64,000 nt of DNA, from NCBI GenBank assembly GCA_023390815.1, contig JAEWCC010000017.1, positions 74,710 to 138,709 of the forward strand. The letters run 5' to 3'. The stretch is from Bacillota bacterium (GTDB lineage Bacteria > Bacillota > Clostridia > Christensenellales > SZUA-584). This document shows positions 1-7,394 of the stretch, piece by piece. The notes below the pieces were generated by a model. The model was not told the origin of the DNA, did no database searches, and saw only the letters and a program-made list of their open reading frames with translations. The position numbers were made by a program, and so were the translations under genes. How positions within the stretch are numbered: the first letter of the stretch is position 1; each line of letters starts with the position of its first letter.

Positions 1-221
1 TCCGCTACCATCACCTTTTGCCGCATGAGCAGTTGCAGCAGCGCCTCGACCCCTACCGCTGCCGCTACGCCGACCAGTATGGGCAGCGCCGCGTTCCATC
101 CAAAGAAGTAGATGCCACAGACCGTGGCGGGTAGCAAAGCAATCAGCACGTCCCGCATCAAACGCCCCGTCGTCTCGGCGGACCGAATATGCGGGGACGA
201 GGACATGATGTATTTATCCAT
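1..221 (-). CDS. rnfD: Rnf complex subunit RnfD (N-terminal part, runs off window)
   Basis: Membrane subunit of the Rnf ferredoxin:NAD+ oxidoreductase, which couples electron transfer to ion pumping. Only the first 73 codons are in the window. The visible N-terminus has the family signature SSPHIRS followed by a TTG.LMRDVLIALLPA helix and a second hydrophobic stretch. The ATG at 221-219 is preceded by a strong GGGAGGTT ribosome site. The gene lies 40 bp downstream of rnfC on the same strand, the usual rnfCD order, so it is almost certainly cotranscribed. In the family this subunit carries a covalently bound flavin, but that site lies outside the window. Confidence 0.9.
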   Translation of the reverse strand, partial: MDKYIMSSSPHIRSAETTGRLMRDVLIALLPATVCGIYFFGWNAALPILVGVAAAVGVEALLQLLMRQKVMVA

Positions 222-261
222 GAATAACCTCCCAACAGATCAAATCATATTGCACGAAATA

Positions 262-1596
262 TCAGCCGCTTTTTTTACGCGAATTCAATATTTCGGACTT
301 GGCAAGACGTATACTCTGCACGAGATGCCGGTTGGCTGGGCAGTTATACGAGCAGCAGCCGCACTCCATGCAGTCGAGCGCGCGGAATTTTTCCGCGTCG
401 TCGAAACGGCTTAAATCGGAATACGCGCTGATGAGATTGGGCTGCAGCCCCATCGGGCAGCCCGCGACACATTTGCCGCAGCGGATGCAAGGCGAATCCT
501 CCGCAGGCCGCGCCGTTTTCACGTCCAGCACGAGCAGTCCGGAGGTTCCCTTGACGACCGGCGCGTTAAGGTCGCACAGCGCGATGCCCATCATCGGACC
601 GCCTGCGATAACTTTGCCGACTTCGGTCGAAAACCCGCCGACAAAAGAAAGCACATGCGATATCGGCGTACCGAGCCGCACGAGCAGGTTCGAGGGCTGC
701 GCGACGCAGCCGGTTACCGTCACGACGCGCTCGTAAAGAGGAAGGCCTTTTTCCACCGCGAGGCTGATTTGATACGCCGTGCCTGCGTTGACCACGACGG
801 TACCCACATCCATCGGCAGCCCGCCGGAAGGCACCTGCCTGCCGGTGACGGCATAGATGAGCTGCTTTTCGGCGCCCTGCGGGTATTTTACCTTTAAAGT
901 AACAACGTCGATGGCTTCGTTCCGTGCCGCTTCGCGGATCGCTTTGGACGCGTCGAGCTTGTTGTCTTCGATCGCGATATAGCCTTTATTGACGCCTAGT
1001 ATCTTCATGACCGCTTTGAGCCCGCGGACGATTCCTTCGGGGTTCTCCAGCATCACGCGGTGATCCGCCGTGAGATACGGCTCGCACTCCGCACCGTTGA
1101 CGATTACGGTATCGATCTTCTTGCCCGGCGGCGGCGAGAGCTTGATGTGGGTCGGGAAAGCCGCGCCGCCCATGCCCACAATGCCCGCTTCCTTGATGAT
1201 ACGAAGCAGGTCGTCCGCGCTCAAACTTTCCACCGTACCACTCGTATGAATGTCCGGCGAAAGTCTGTCTTCAAAGTCGTTTTGGATCACGATGCAGGTA
1301 GCCGGTCTGCCCGCGATGACCGGACGGGCTTCGATCGCCTTGACGGTGCCCGACACGCTGGAATAGCAGGGAACGCTGACGTTGCCGCTGGCCTCGGCAA
1401 TCTTCTGGCCCATATCGACCCGGTCGCCCACCGTAACCACGGGAACCGACGGCGCGCCGATGTGCTGCGAAAGCGGCAGCACCACTTCGTCCGGCACACT
1501 GCACTTTTCTATCGCGCGCGCTGCCGACAGCGGCTTGCCATGATGAGTGCGCCGCAGCGGATGTATACCGCCCCTGAATGTAAAATTGCTTGCCAT
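262..1596 (-). CDS. rnfC: Rnf complex subunit RnfC (ferredoxin:NAD+ oxidoreductase)
   Basis: Peripheral subunit of the Rnf complex that binds NADH/FMN and Fe-S clusters. The 444-residue product starts with the family hallmark GGIHP (residues 10-14). It has the 51-kDa-like nucleotide region GMGGAAFPTHIK, then VNGAECEPYL, and ends with two ferredoxin motifs, CIRCGKCVAGCP (from about residue 370) and CMECGCCSYNCP (from about 409). ATG 1596 is preceded by AAGGAGA. It is the first gene of a leftward rnfCD... operon with its own promoter at 1690-1718. Its presence implies energy conservation by ferredoxin oxidation in an anaerobe. Confidence 0.95.
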   Translation of the reverse strand: MASNFTFRGGIHPLRRTHHGKPLSAARAIEKCSVPDEVVLPLSQHIGAPSVPVVTVGDRVDMGQKIAEASGNVSVPCYSSVSGTVKAIEARPVIAGRPATCIVIQNDFEDRLSPDIHTSGTVESLSADDLLRIIKEAGIVGMGGAAFPTHIKLSPPPGKKIDTVIVNGAECEPYLTADHRVMLENPEGIVRGLKAVMKILGVNKGYIAIEDNKLDASKAIREAARNEAIDVVTLKVKYPQGAEKQLIYAVTGRQVPSGGLPMDVGTVVVNAGTAYQISLAVEKGLPLYERVVTVTGCVAQPSNLLVRLGTPISHVLSFVGGFSTEVGKVIAGGPMMGIALCDLNAPVVKGTSGLLVLDVKTARPAEDSPCIRCGKCVAGCPMGLQPNLISAYSDLSRFDDAEKFRALDCMECGCCSYNCPANRHLVQSIRLAKSEILNSRKKSG

Positions 1597-1689
1597 ACTG
1601 TCTCCTTCATTATTGAGAGAAACATTGGAAAAATGTTTCAGCTTGAGATCGCTACATATAACCTGAAATTATGGCCGTCATAATTATGT

Positions 1690-1718
1690 ATTATATCACC
1701 GGTCATTAGGTAATTCAA
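1690..1718 (-). promoter_or_regulatory. sigma-A promoter of the rnf operon
   Basis: On the minus strand, TTGAAT (1718-1713), a 17-bp spacer and TATAAT (1695-1690). This places transcription start near 1683 and gives a leader of about 85 nt before rnfC. No operator or riboswitch is obvious in the leader. The rest of the 1597-1903 gap holds the divergent promoter for the next gene and nothing else recognisable. Confidence 0.7.
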
Positions 1719-1792
1719 AGGAATGTGCAGCCAATTTATAAAAATTTTTAGTTAAAAATTTCACAAAGTCTATAATCAATATATTCTTATTG

Positions 1793-1820
1793 TTTGATGA
1801 TTACAAGCAGAAAATATAAT
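1793..1820 (+). promoter_or_regulatory. probable promoter of the UroD/MtaA-like gene
   Basis: TTTGAT (1793-1798), a 16-bp spacer and TATAAT (1815-1820) upstream of the gene starting at 1904. The -10 is perfect and the -35 moderate. No dyad symmetry that would suggest an operator is apparent. Confidence 0.45.
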
Positions 1821-1903
1821 ACAAAGAGATGATTTCAATTTACAATACACCTTCAATTGCTTGGCATATAGTAAAAACACACAAAAGCGGGGAGAATAAA
1901 GAC

Positions 1904-2908
1904 ATGAATATGAAACAGTGGGCTCGCGATATTCGCGATGCATATGTGAAAAAGCCGATGCCGGTACTGTCGTTTCCGTCCGTGCAGCTGATGGGAATCG
2001 GCGTGGACGAATTGATTGCAAGCAGCGAAAAGCAGGCGGAGGGTATGGCACTGATTGCGCAGCGCACCGGAGCGGCGGCTTCGGTCAGCATGATGGATCT
2101 TTCGGTGGAGGCTGAACGGTTTGGCTCCAAAATACGTTTTTCCAAAGACGAGGTGCCGACCGTAGTCGGCCGCATCGTCACTTCCCTCGCGGACGCGCAG
2201 GCACTGCCGGACCCCGACCCGAAGGAGGGGCGGACCGGGTTATATCTCGGCGCAATCCGGCTTGCGGTCCAAAAGATTACCGACCGCCCGGTATTTGCAG
2301 GCGTGATCGGGCCGTTTTCGCTCGCGGGGCGGCTTATGGACGTGTCCGAAGCGATGATCAATTGCTATGAGGACCCCGATATGGTGCACGCGACGCTCCG
2401 GAAAGTCACCGACTTTATCAAAAAGTACATTCTTGAGTACCGCAGCATCGGCGCGAACGGCGTCGTGATTGCCGAACCGCTTGCGGGTATACTCTCGCCC
2501 GCGCTGTGCGCCGAGTTCTCCACGCCGTATGTCAAGGAGATTGCCGACGCAGTGCAGACCGACGAATTTGCCTTTATCTATCACAACTGCGGCAACAATA
2601 CGCCGGACCTCGTGGACTCCATCAAGACGATCGGCGCGATCGCATACCACTTTGGCAACGCGGTCGATATGCGGCGTATGCTCGAACTGATGCCGGAAAG
2701 CGTGTTGGTGATGGGCAATGTGGACCCGGCGAGCCAGTTTCGGAACGGAACGCCCGAGTCGATCCGGGAGGCCACGCTTTCGCTGCTCGAAACGTGCGGG
2801 AAGCATAAAAATTTCGTTATCTCATCCGGCTGCGATATTCCCCCAGCCTCCAGCTGGGATAATATCGACGCGTTCTTCGCGGCGGCAAGGCAATACTACG
2901 GCGCATAA
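1904..2908 (+). CDS. Uroporphyrinogen decarboxylase-family protein (MtaA/CmuA-type methyltransferase)
   Basis: A 334-residue UroD-fold protein of the branch that moves methyl groups from methylcobamides (MtaA, MtbA, CmuA) rather than making haem. The C-terminal half has YHNCG and later SSGCD, the His-x-Cys...Cys arrangement that binds zinc in methylcobamide:CoM methyltransferases. No other haem or corrinoid gene is nearby. ATG 1904 was chosen because GCGGGGAG lies 11-17 nt upstream; an in-frame start at 1829 has no ribosome site. The partner corrinoid protein and methyl donor are not in the window, so the substrate is unknown. It lies divergent from the rnf operon and may feed methyl groups to one-carbon metabolism (inference). 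Confidence 0.75.
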   Translation: MNMKQWARDIRDAYVKKPMPVLSFPSVQLMGIGVDELIASSEKQAEGMALIAQRTGAAASVSMMDLSVEAERFGSKIRFSKDEVPTVVGRIVTSLADAQALPDPDPKEGRTGLYLGAIRLAVQKITDRPVFAGVIGPFSLAGRLMDVSEAMINCYEDPDMVHATLRKVTDFIKKYILEYRSIGANGVVIAEPLAGILSPALCAEFSTPYVKEIADAVQTDEFAFIYHNCGNNTPDLVDSIKTIGAIAYHFGNAVDMRRMLELMPESVLVMGNVDPASQFRNGTPESIREATLSLLETCGKHKNFVISSGCDIPPASSWDNIDAFFAAARQYYGA

Positions 2909-2954
2909 AGCAAACACTTGCCCGGAGCGATCCTGCTTCAGGCTGTCGATAAAG

Positions 2955-3070
2955 CCCAGCCTCCCTCAGATGGGATGTGGCACGAAGTACCGGAGGGAGT
3001 GACCTATTTCAAGGCATTTTCTCTCCCTCAGTCACCTACCGGTGACAGCCCCCTCGTCAGAGGGGGCCAT
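2955..3070. repeat. GC-rich intergenic repeat
   Basis: The 2909-3266 gap has no convincing gene. It contains a mosaic of short inverted and direct motifs: two CTCCCTCAG boxes, CCGGAGGGAGTGA, CACCTACCGGTGAC, and a hairpin of GCCCCCT / AGAGGGGGC near 3048-3068. The same style of material recurs at 6.2-6.77 and 35.95-36.5 kb, so this is a dispersed repeat family rather than a gene remnant. The hairpin may act as the terminator of the upstream gene. Confidence 0.6.
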
Positions 3071-3266
3071 CAAAGAGCTTTTTGACACTCTGGGGCCTGG
3101 AGCGATCCGGGCTTTTTTTGTTGTGATTTGCCGCCTATCCGCAACCAATAGGCAAGGAGTATAATCCGGAAAATATACACGGCATATAATCGGCTGGAGC
3201 GAAAAGGCGCGGCACTGTACACCGGCCAAATCCATATAATATAGGAACGGAAGGCGGGCATGCGGC

Positions 3267-4079
3267 ATGAAAATTCATGTTCTGACGGATAACCGCACGC
3301 AAAAACGCGGCATGCTCGCGGAGCACGGCCTAAGCGTATATATTGAAGCGGACGGTGTTAACGTGCTTTTCGATACCGGACAGACGGAAGTCTATCTTCG
3401 CAATGCCACCCGGATGGATCTTACGCTCCGGCCCGATTGCATCGTGATCAGTCACGGACACTACGACCATGGCGGTGGGCTGATTCATTACCCGGCCGAA
3501 CAAATGCCCAAGATATATCTGCACCCCGACGCGCTGCGCGCCAAATTTGTCGACGGACCGGAAGGATTCCGGGAGAACGGATTGACATGGGCGCTGCGCA
3601 ACTATTCAGCCATTCGCGACAACATGATCTATAACGACAAGGATATGCCCGTCGCGCCGGGTGTTTCTCTGCACGCGCGAATCCCATCGGGCGCGCACGA
3701 GGAAACTCCCAATGGGCTGTTTGTTGAAACAAATGGAACAAAACAGCCCGACGATATGCACGAGGAACAGATGCTCGTGTTCGAGCGAAGAGGCGGGCTT
3801 GTGATTTTCTTGGGATGCAGCCATCCCGGCATCATCAACTGCCTGAATCACGCAAGGGCGCTTTATCCTGGCCTAAAGATCGATACCGTGATCGCGGGCA
3901 TGCACCTTATCCATGAGGAGCCGCAGCACCTTGAACAGACCGCACAAAAGCTGTGCATGTTGGATATCGAGCGGCTTATTCCGCTGCATTGCACCGGGAT
4001 CGAAGGGATTGCGGCGATGCAGTGCGCGCTGGGCGAGCGCTGCCTGCCGCTTTGCGCAGGCGACAGCGTGGAAATTTAG
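3267..4079 (+). CDS. MBL-fold metallohydrolase (dihydropterin/aminobenzene-phosphate synthase-like family)
   Basis: A 270-residue metallo-beta-lactamase-fold protein with the intact metal motif HGHYDH inside SHGHYDHGGGL, further metal-ligand regions GCSHPG and AGMHL, and LIPLHCTG near the end. This pattern is typical of the subfamily often labelled 7,8-dihydropterin-6-methyl-4-(beta-D-ribofuranosyl)-aminobenzene-5'-phosphate synthase, a methanopterin-related activity whose relevance in Clostridia is doubtful. A cytoplasmic hydrolase of unknown substrate is the safe reading. The ATG at 3267 follows a purine-rich GGAACGGAAGG. The next gene is convergent and starts 1 bp after this stop. Confidence 0.75.
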   Translation: MKIHVLTDNRTQKRGMLAEHGLSVYIEADGVNVLFDTGQTEVYLRNATRMDLTLRPDCIVISHGHYDHGGGLIHYPAEQMPKIYLHPDALRAKFVDGPEGFRENGLTWALRNYSAIRDNMIYNDKDMPVAPGVSLHARIPSGAHEETPNGLFVETNGTKQPDDMHEEQMLVFERRGGLVIFLGCSHPGIINCLNHARALYPGLKIDTVIAGMHLIHEEPQHLEQTAQKLCMLDIERLIPLHCTGIEGIAAMQCALGERCLPLCAGDSVEI

Positions 4080-4080
4080 A

Positions 4081-5001
4081 CTATTCCAACGCTGCGTCGA
4101 TCACTTCAATATACTCCCGCGTCTGCGCATCGTTTGGAAATCCTGCGTACCACGGCTGCGCGTCCGATGCGTATCGCGCTTTGAGTATCAGCTCGGGCCG
4201 GTATTCATAATGCAGGAAATCGAAGTGCGCCCATTTACCGCCCCAGATGAAGCCGTGATCTTCCATGATCCGCACGACATCCGGGCTATACTCGTCCAGG
4301 CGTTTTTGCCCCTGCTCTCGCGTGGCCCAGCGCCAGTAATCGCCGGGGCGGCTGCACAGGTCGATGGCGATGCCGAACGCGTGCGGGCTTAATGTGCCGG
4401 TGCCTTCGATCATGCGGTAGTTATATGTGCCGTTCAGCGGGAACACGTCGCCATAGGCTGCGGGGTTCTCCTGCGCGAGGTTGGAGAGCTGCTCCATCGC
4501 CGTTTCCAGCGGGGGCGAGGCCTGGACGGCTACCTGATACCAGCCCGATACCAGCGGGGTATTCTTCAGATTCTGCTCGATATCGTGTTGTGTGTTGCCG
4601 TATACCGCATGCAAAAACGCGTAGCAGCGGATACGGCCGGGATCAGTATTATCCTTCATCAGCGTGCTGATGCTGCCAAGCGGATAGTCCATCGCCATAG
4701 CATCCTGCAGGTCGGCACTGTAAAGCTGCTCCTCAAAGCTTTTTTCCATTCGGTCGTCGTATATGATTTCATCGTCCGATTTCATCACCACATAGATAAG
4801 CCCGTCGTCTCCGCGCCGGACGCACGTGATGGCTCCAGGGTACGCCAGTATCAGGACAAGCAGATCGCGCCGCGTCGTGCGATCTTCGTCGATTTTTTCT
4901 TGCGCAAACACGGCGACGGCGCGTTGTTCCAGCGCCAGCCTGCCCGTGAGCGCGAGGATGATCAGGATGCAGAAGGTTATGGCAGCGTGAAAGCGCTTCA
5001 T
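4081..5001 (-). CDS. M15-family peptidase (D-Ala-D-Ala carboxypeptidase-like), exported
   Basis: A 306-residue cell-wall hydrolase candidate. The N-terminus has one hydrophobic segment (residues 8-22, FCILIILALTG...), a signal anchor. The C-terminal domain has the M15 zinc signature SPHAFGIAID (Ser-x-His-x6-Asp) and a late WAHFDF..HYEYRPEL supplying the final ligand. The 200-residue stretch between is family-typical. It starts 8 bp after the stop of the YkvI-like permease on the same strand, so the two are cotranscribed; the ribosome site is weak, suggesting coupled translation. It cuts or trims peptidoglycan peptides outside the membrane, but the exact bond is not predictable. Confidence 0.8.
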   Translation of the reverse strand: MKRFHAAITFCILIILALTGRLALEQRAVAVFAQEKIDEDRTTRRDLLVLILAYPGAITCVRRGDDGLIYVVMKSDDEIIYDDRMEKSFEEQLYSADLQDAMAMDYPLGSISTLMKDNTDPGRIRCYAFLHAVYGNTQHDIEQNLKNTPLVSGWYQVAVQASPPLETAMEQLSNLAQENPAAYGDVFPLNGTYNYRMIEGTGTLSPHAFGIAIDLCSRPGDYWRWATREQGQKRLDEYSPDVVRIMEDHGFIWGGKWAHFDFLHYEYRPELILKARYASDAQPWYAGFPNDAQTREYIEVIDAALE

Positions 5002-5009
5002 GGCAGGCT

Positions 5010-6065
5010 CTAAGTGACGGCATCGCGCTTCGCGATCCAGACCCAGACGACGCCCGCGAAGAATGCGAGGCCGCCGTAGCCCACGGCGGGGTAGAGGAAG
5101 CGCACCATGTTGGAGAACCCGAGCTGTCCGGCAAGCAGCGCAAGACAGGTCGCCGCCGCGATGAAAAGTTTCCTGGGGATTTTAAACGATAAGCGCTGCG
5201 ACAGGGAATACAGGTCGCTGACCGCTGTCGTATAGACTTCCGCGAACAGCACGACCGCGAAGACCATGCGGAGTATACCGGATATGCGGCCTGCCGCCTC
5301 GATCATGGGCAGCTCCTTCACACTTGCGGCGGAAATGTTCGTGAGTATGCAAAAATAGATGGCCACGAGCCCCACGCCCAGCCCCGCCGCGCCAAGCAGC
5401 GCGCCATGCAGCAGCTTTTTTTTGTCCTGCGTACCCGCGCCCATGGGTGTGAGTACGCCGATCGTAGTAACGACGTTATAAGAGGCGTAATTGACGGCGG
5501 AGAGCAGCCAGTTCGGCGTCGCGCCGGGTAGGTCGGAAGCGATGTCGATTTCTTCCGCTGTGACCGGGTTGCGAATCAGGCTGGATATGGAGATGTACAG
5601 CACCGATACGATCAGGAAAGGAACGACATAGCTGATGGCGTTGATGACGCCGCGCGTGCCCGTGACCACGGTCAGCAGCGTGATGAGCGCCATCAGCGCG
5701 GTGCCCCACAGCGGCGAAACGGAGAACTGTTCTTTGAATATCGCGCCCGCGCCTGCGATCATCGCCGAAAGCCCGCCGAACAGGAATACGGTGATGATGA
5801 TATCGATGAACAGGCCCAGCACCGGCCCGTTGGTGAAACGCACGATCTGTACGTGGGACTGCGCTTTAAGCTTATGACCCAGCATCAATATGGTGTAGCC
5901 GACGAAGAAAAAAAGCACAGTGGATACGAGTATGCCCCACAGCCCCGCAAGGCCGAAGGCGTCGAAAAACTGCAGCACCTCCTGGCCGGACGCAAAGCCC
6001 GCGCCCACGACCGTGCCGATATAGGCGGAGGCAATTTGAAATACGCTGAACGACGGTTTTTCCAT
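5010..6065 (-). CDS. YkvI-family membrane transporter
   Basis: A 351-residue integral membrane protein with about ten hydrophobic helices. It begins with the APC-superfamily-like first helix ASAYIGTVVGAGFASGQEVLQFF, which carries the GxGFASGQE motif typical of YkvI proteins. Members resemble amino-acid/cation symporters of the LeuT fold, but their substrates are not established. The ATG at 6065 opens a two-gene leftward operon with the M15 peptidase. Confidence 0.8.
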   Translation of the reverse strand: MEKPSFSVFQIASAYIGTVVGAGFASGQEVLQFFDAFGLAGLWGILVSTVLFFFVGYTILMLGHKLKAQSHVQIVRFTNGPVLGLFIDIIITVFLFGGLSAMIAGAGAIFKEQFSVSPLWGTALMALITLLTVVTGTRGVINAISYVVPFLIVSVLYISISSLIRNPVTAEEIDIASDLPGATPNWLLSAVNYASYNVVTTIGVLTPMGAGTQDKKKLLHGALLGAAGLGVGLVAIYFCILTNISAASVKELPMIEAAGRISGILRMVFAVVLFAEVYTTAVSDLYSLSQRLSFKIPRKLFIAAATCLALLAGQLGFSNMVRFLYPAVGYGGLAFFAGVVWVWIAKRDAVT

Positions 6066-6179
6066 GACGCCCTGCCTTGGTTTGATACCTCATACATATG
6101 AGGCAGCGGTCGTAAATATTTGAGGCTGAGGGATGGTGCGGACGAATGAGGGCCTGATGATTCTTTAGCAGCAATTCTT

Positions 6180-6765
6180 GTTTTAACTGCTTCGTCACCC
6201 CTCATCAGTCAGCTGACGCTGACAGCTTCCCTCCGCGGGAAGCCTCGGATACGTGCATAAGAATGGACAATCGTCGAAAAGAGCCTTCCCCTGGCGGGAA
6301 TCTCCACCCCAAAAAGCTTTGCTTTTCGGGGGGGCCGGGGTGGCCGAGCAGAGCGGCGCGGCGCGAGGCTGGATGAGGGGTGTAGCAGCGATGTTGCCTC
6401 GGCAGGGCGGGCGGCTATTAGCCGCCCTACGGTACGGAGGATACAGTCGCATCTGATAAGGAGTCGAGCAAAGCCAAGTGGTGGGAGGCCGGATGAGGAT
6501 GTCAACGGTGGAAATGGCGCGGTGAGGCGGGACGTCCCGGAGGCCGTCCCCTACGGCGGGAGGGCGCAGCCGAATCCGATCAGGAGTCGAGCGAAGCGAG
6601 GATGGATGAGGGGTAAAGCCCGACGCTTGGCTCTGCTCTATTTTTGCCGAAAGCTTCCTGACAACAAGCCTTTTCTTGAGGGGATACATCCCCCCCAAAA
6701 AAAGCTTTAGCATTCAGGGAGTGGCTGAGCAAGCCGAGCGAAGCGAGGATGGATGAGGGGCTGAT
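6180..6765. repeat. cluster of dispersed GC-rich intergenic repeats
   Basis: The 6066-6778 gap holds no believable gene; open frames here are by-products of repeats. Recurring blocks include GAGCGAAGCGAGGATGGATG (about 6592 and 6736), GAGGCTGGATGAGGGGT (6362) and GGCCGGATGAGG (6486). There are also palindromic GC stretches: GGGCGGCTATTAGCCGCCC near 6410 and GGGACGTCCCGGAGGCCGTCCC near 6529. Similar material occurs at 3.0 and 36 kb. The function is unknown; possible roles are mRNA 3'-end protection or nucleoid binding, or it may be simply mobile. Confidence 0.6.
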
Positions 6766-6778
6766 GTGGCGGAGAGCG

Positions 6779-7273
6779 TTAGCGGATATTTAGTTCAAAC
6801 AACGGGATCGTGCGCCCCGGTATACTCGAGGCCGATTCGCCGAGGTAATTCGCGCCGAGCCGTTCGTAGAAGCCGCGAGCGTGCGGATCGCTGAAAATAT
6901 AGAGGCGGTCGATCCCGTGCTGCACGCACCAGTCGCGCGCAAATTCAATCAAACTGCGACCGATGCCCTGACCGATATACGCCGGGCGGATGAAGATGTG
7001 CTCCAGCCAGTGACCCTGCCGCACGAAAACCGGACCGGCCATAAAATCTTGCGGTACATGCACAATCGAAAAATATCCGGCAATTCCATCCGGCGTTTCG
7101 GCTGCGAACACCGTGTTGCTTTCAATATATTTGTGCGTGATGACGAGCTCATTTTTCCAGACCTCGAAATACGCTTCGGGGTCGTTCCAGTGCCGTTTGG
7201 ACGCAAACGAAATTTCCGTCAGTACTTCATGTTCGTCCGGCTGTGCGCGCCGGATGATGATCTTTGTTTCCAT
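6779..7273 (-). CDS. GNAT-family N-acetyltransferase
   Basis: A 164-residue acetyl-CoA-dependent transferase. Motif A is visible as IRPAYIGQGIGRSLIEFA (Q-x-x-G-x-G variant), followed by the C-terminal FYERLGAN typical of the fold. The ATG at 7273 is favoured: the protein then starts METKIIIRRAQ, a normal GNAT N-terminus, and the upstream extension would run through the hcp regulatory region. A TATACT lies only about 6 bp upstream of the ATG on this strand, so the transcript may be nearly leaderless. It is divergent from hcp and may share the palindrome between them. Substrate unknown. Confidence 0.8.
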   Translation of the reverse strand: METKIIIRRAQPDEHEVLTEISFASKRHWNDPEAYFEVWKNELVITHKYIESNTVFAAETPDGIAGYFSIVHVPQDFMAGPVFVRQGHWLEHIFIRPAYIGQGIGRSLIEFARDWCVQHGIDRLYIFSDPHARGFYERLGANYLGESASSIPGRTIPLFELNIR

Positions 7274-7320
7274 ATGCCCAGTATACCATAAAACGGGAAA
7301 AGTCTGAAGTTTCGGTGATT

Positions 7321-7363
7321 TGTTGCATATGCAACATACTATTATCCAGACATCGCTTATACT
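7321..7363 (+). promoter_or_regulatory. hcp promoter with perfect palindromic activator-type site
   Basis: TGTTGCATATGCAACA (7321-7336) is a perfect 16-bp palindrome. Downstream, TATACT (7358-7363) is a good -10, while the -35 position reads CATACT, a poor match. If transcription starts near 7370, the palindrome is centred at about -41.5, the standard place for a CRP/FNR-family activator that substitutes for a -35. Hcp genes in other bacteria are often controlled by CRP/FNR-type regulators (HcpR, FNR). The regulator itself is not in this window. Confidence 0.65.
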
Positions 7364-7394
7364 CCAATCATCAAGAATTTTGGAGGAAACGACG

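Noticed and set aside
1904..2908. HemE, uroporphyrinogen decarboxylase of haem synthesis
   Set aside because: The HNCG and late GCD zinc-site pattern belongs to cobamide-dependent methyltransferases, and no other haem genes are nearby.
6195..6713. Open frames across 6.2-6.7 kb
   Set aside because: They run through repeat units and read as low-complexity Pro/Arg/Ser sequence with no ribosome site.
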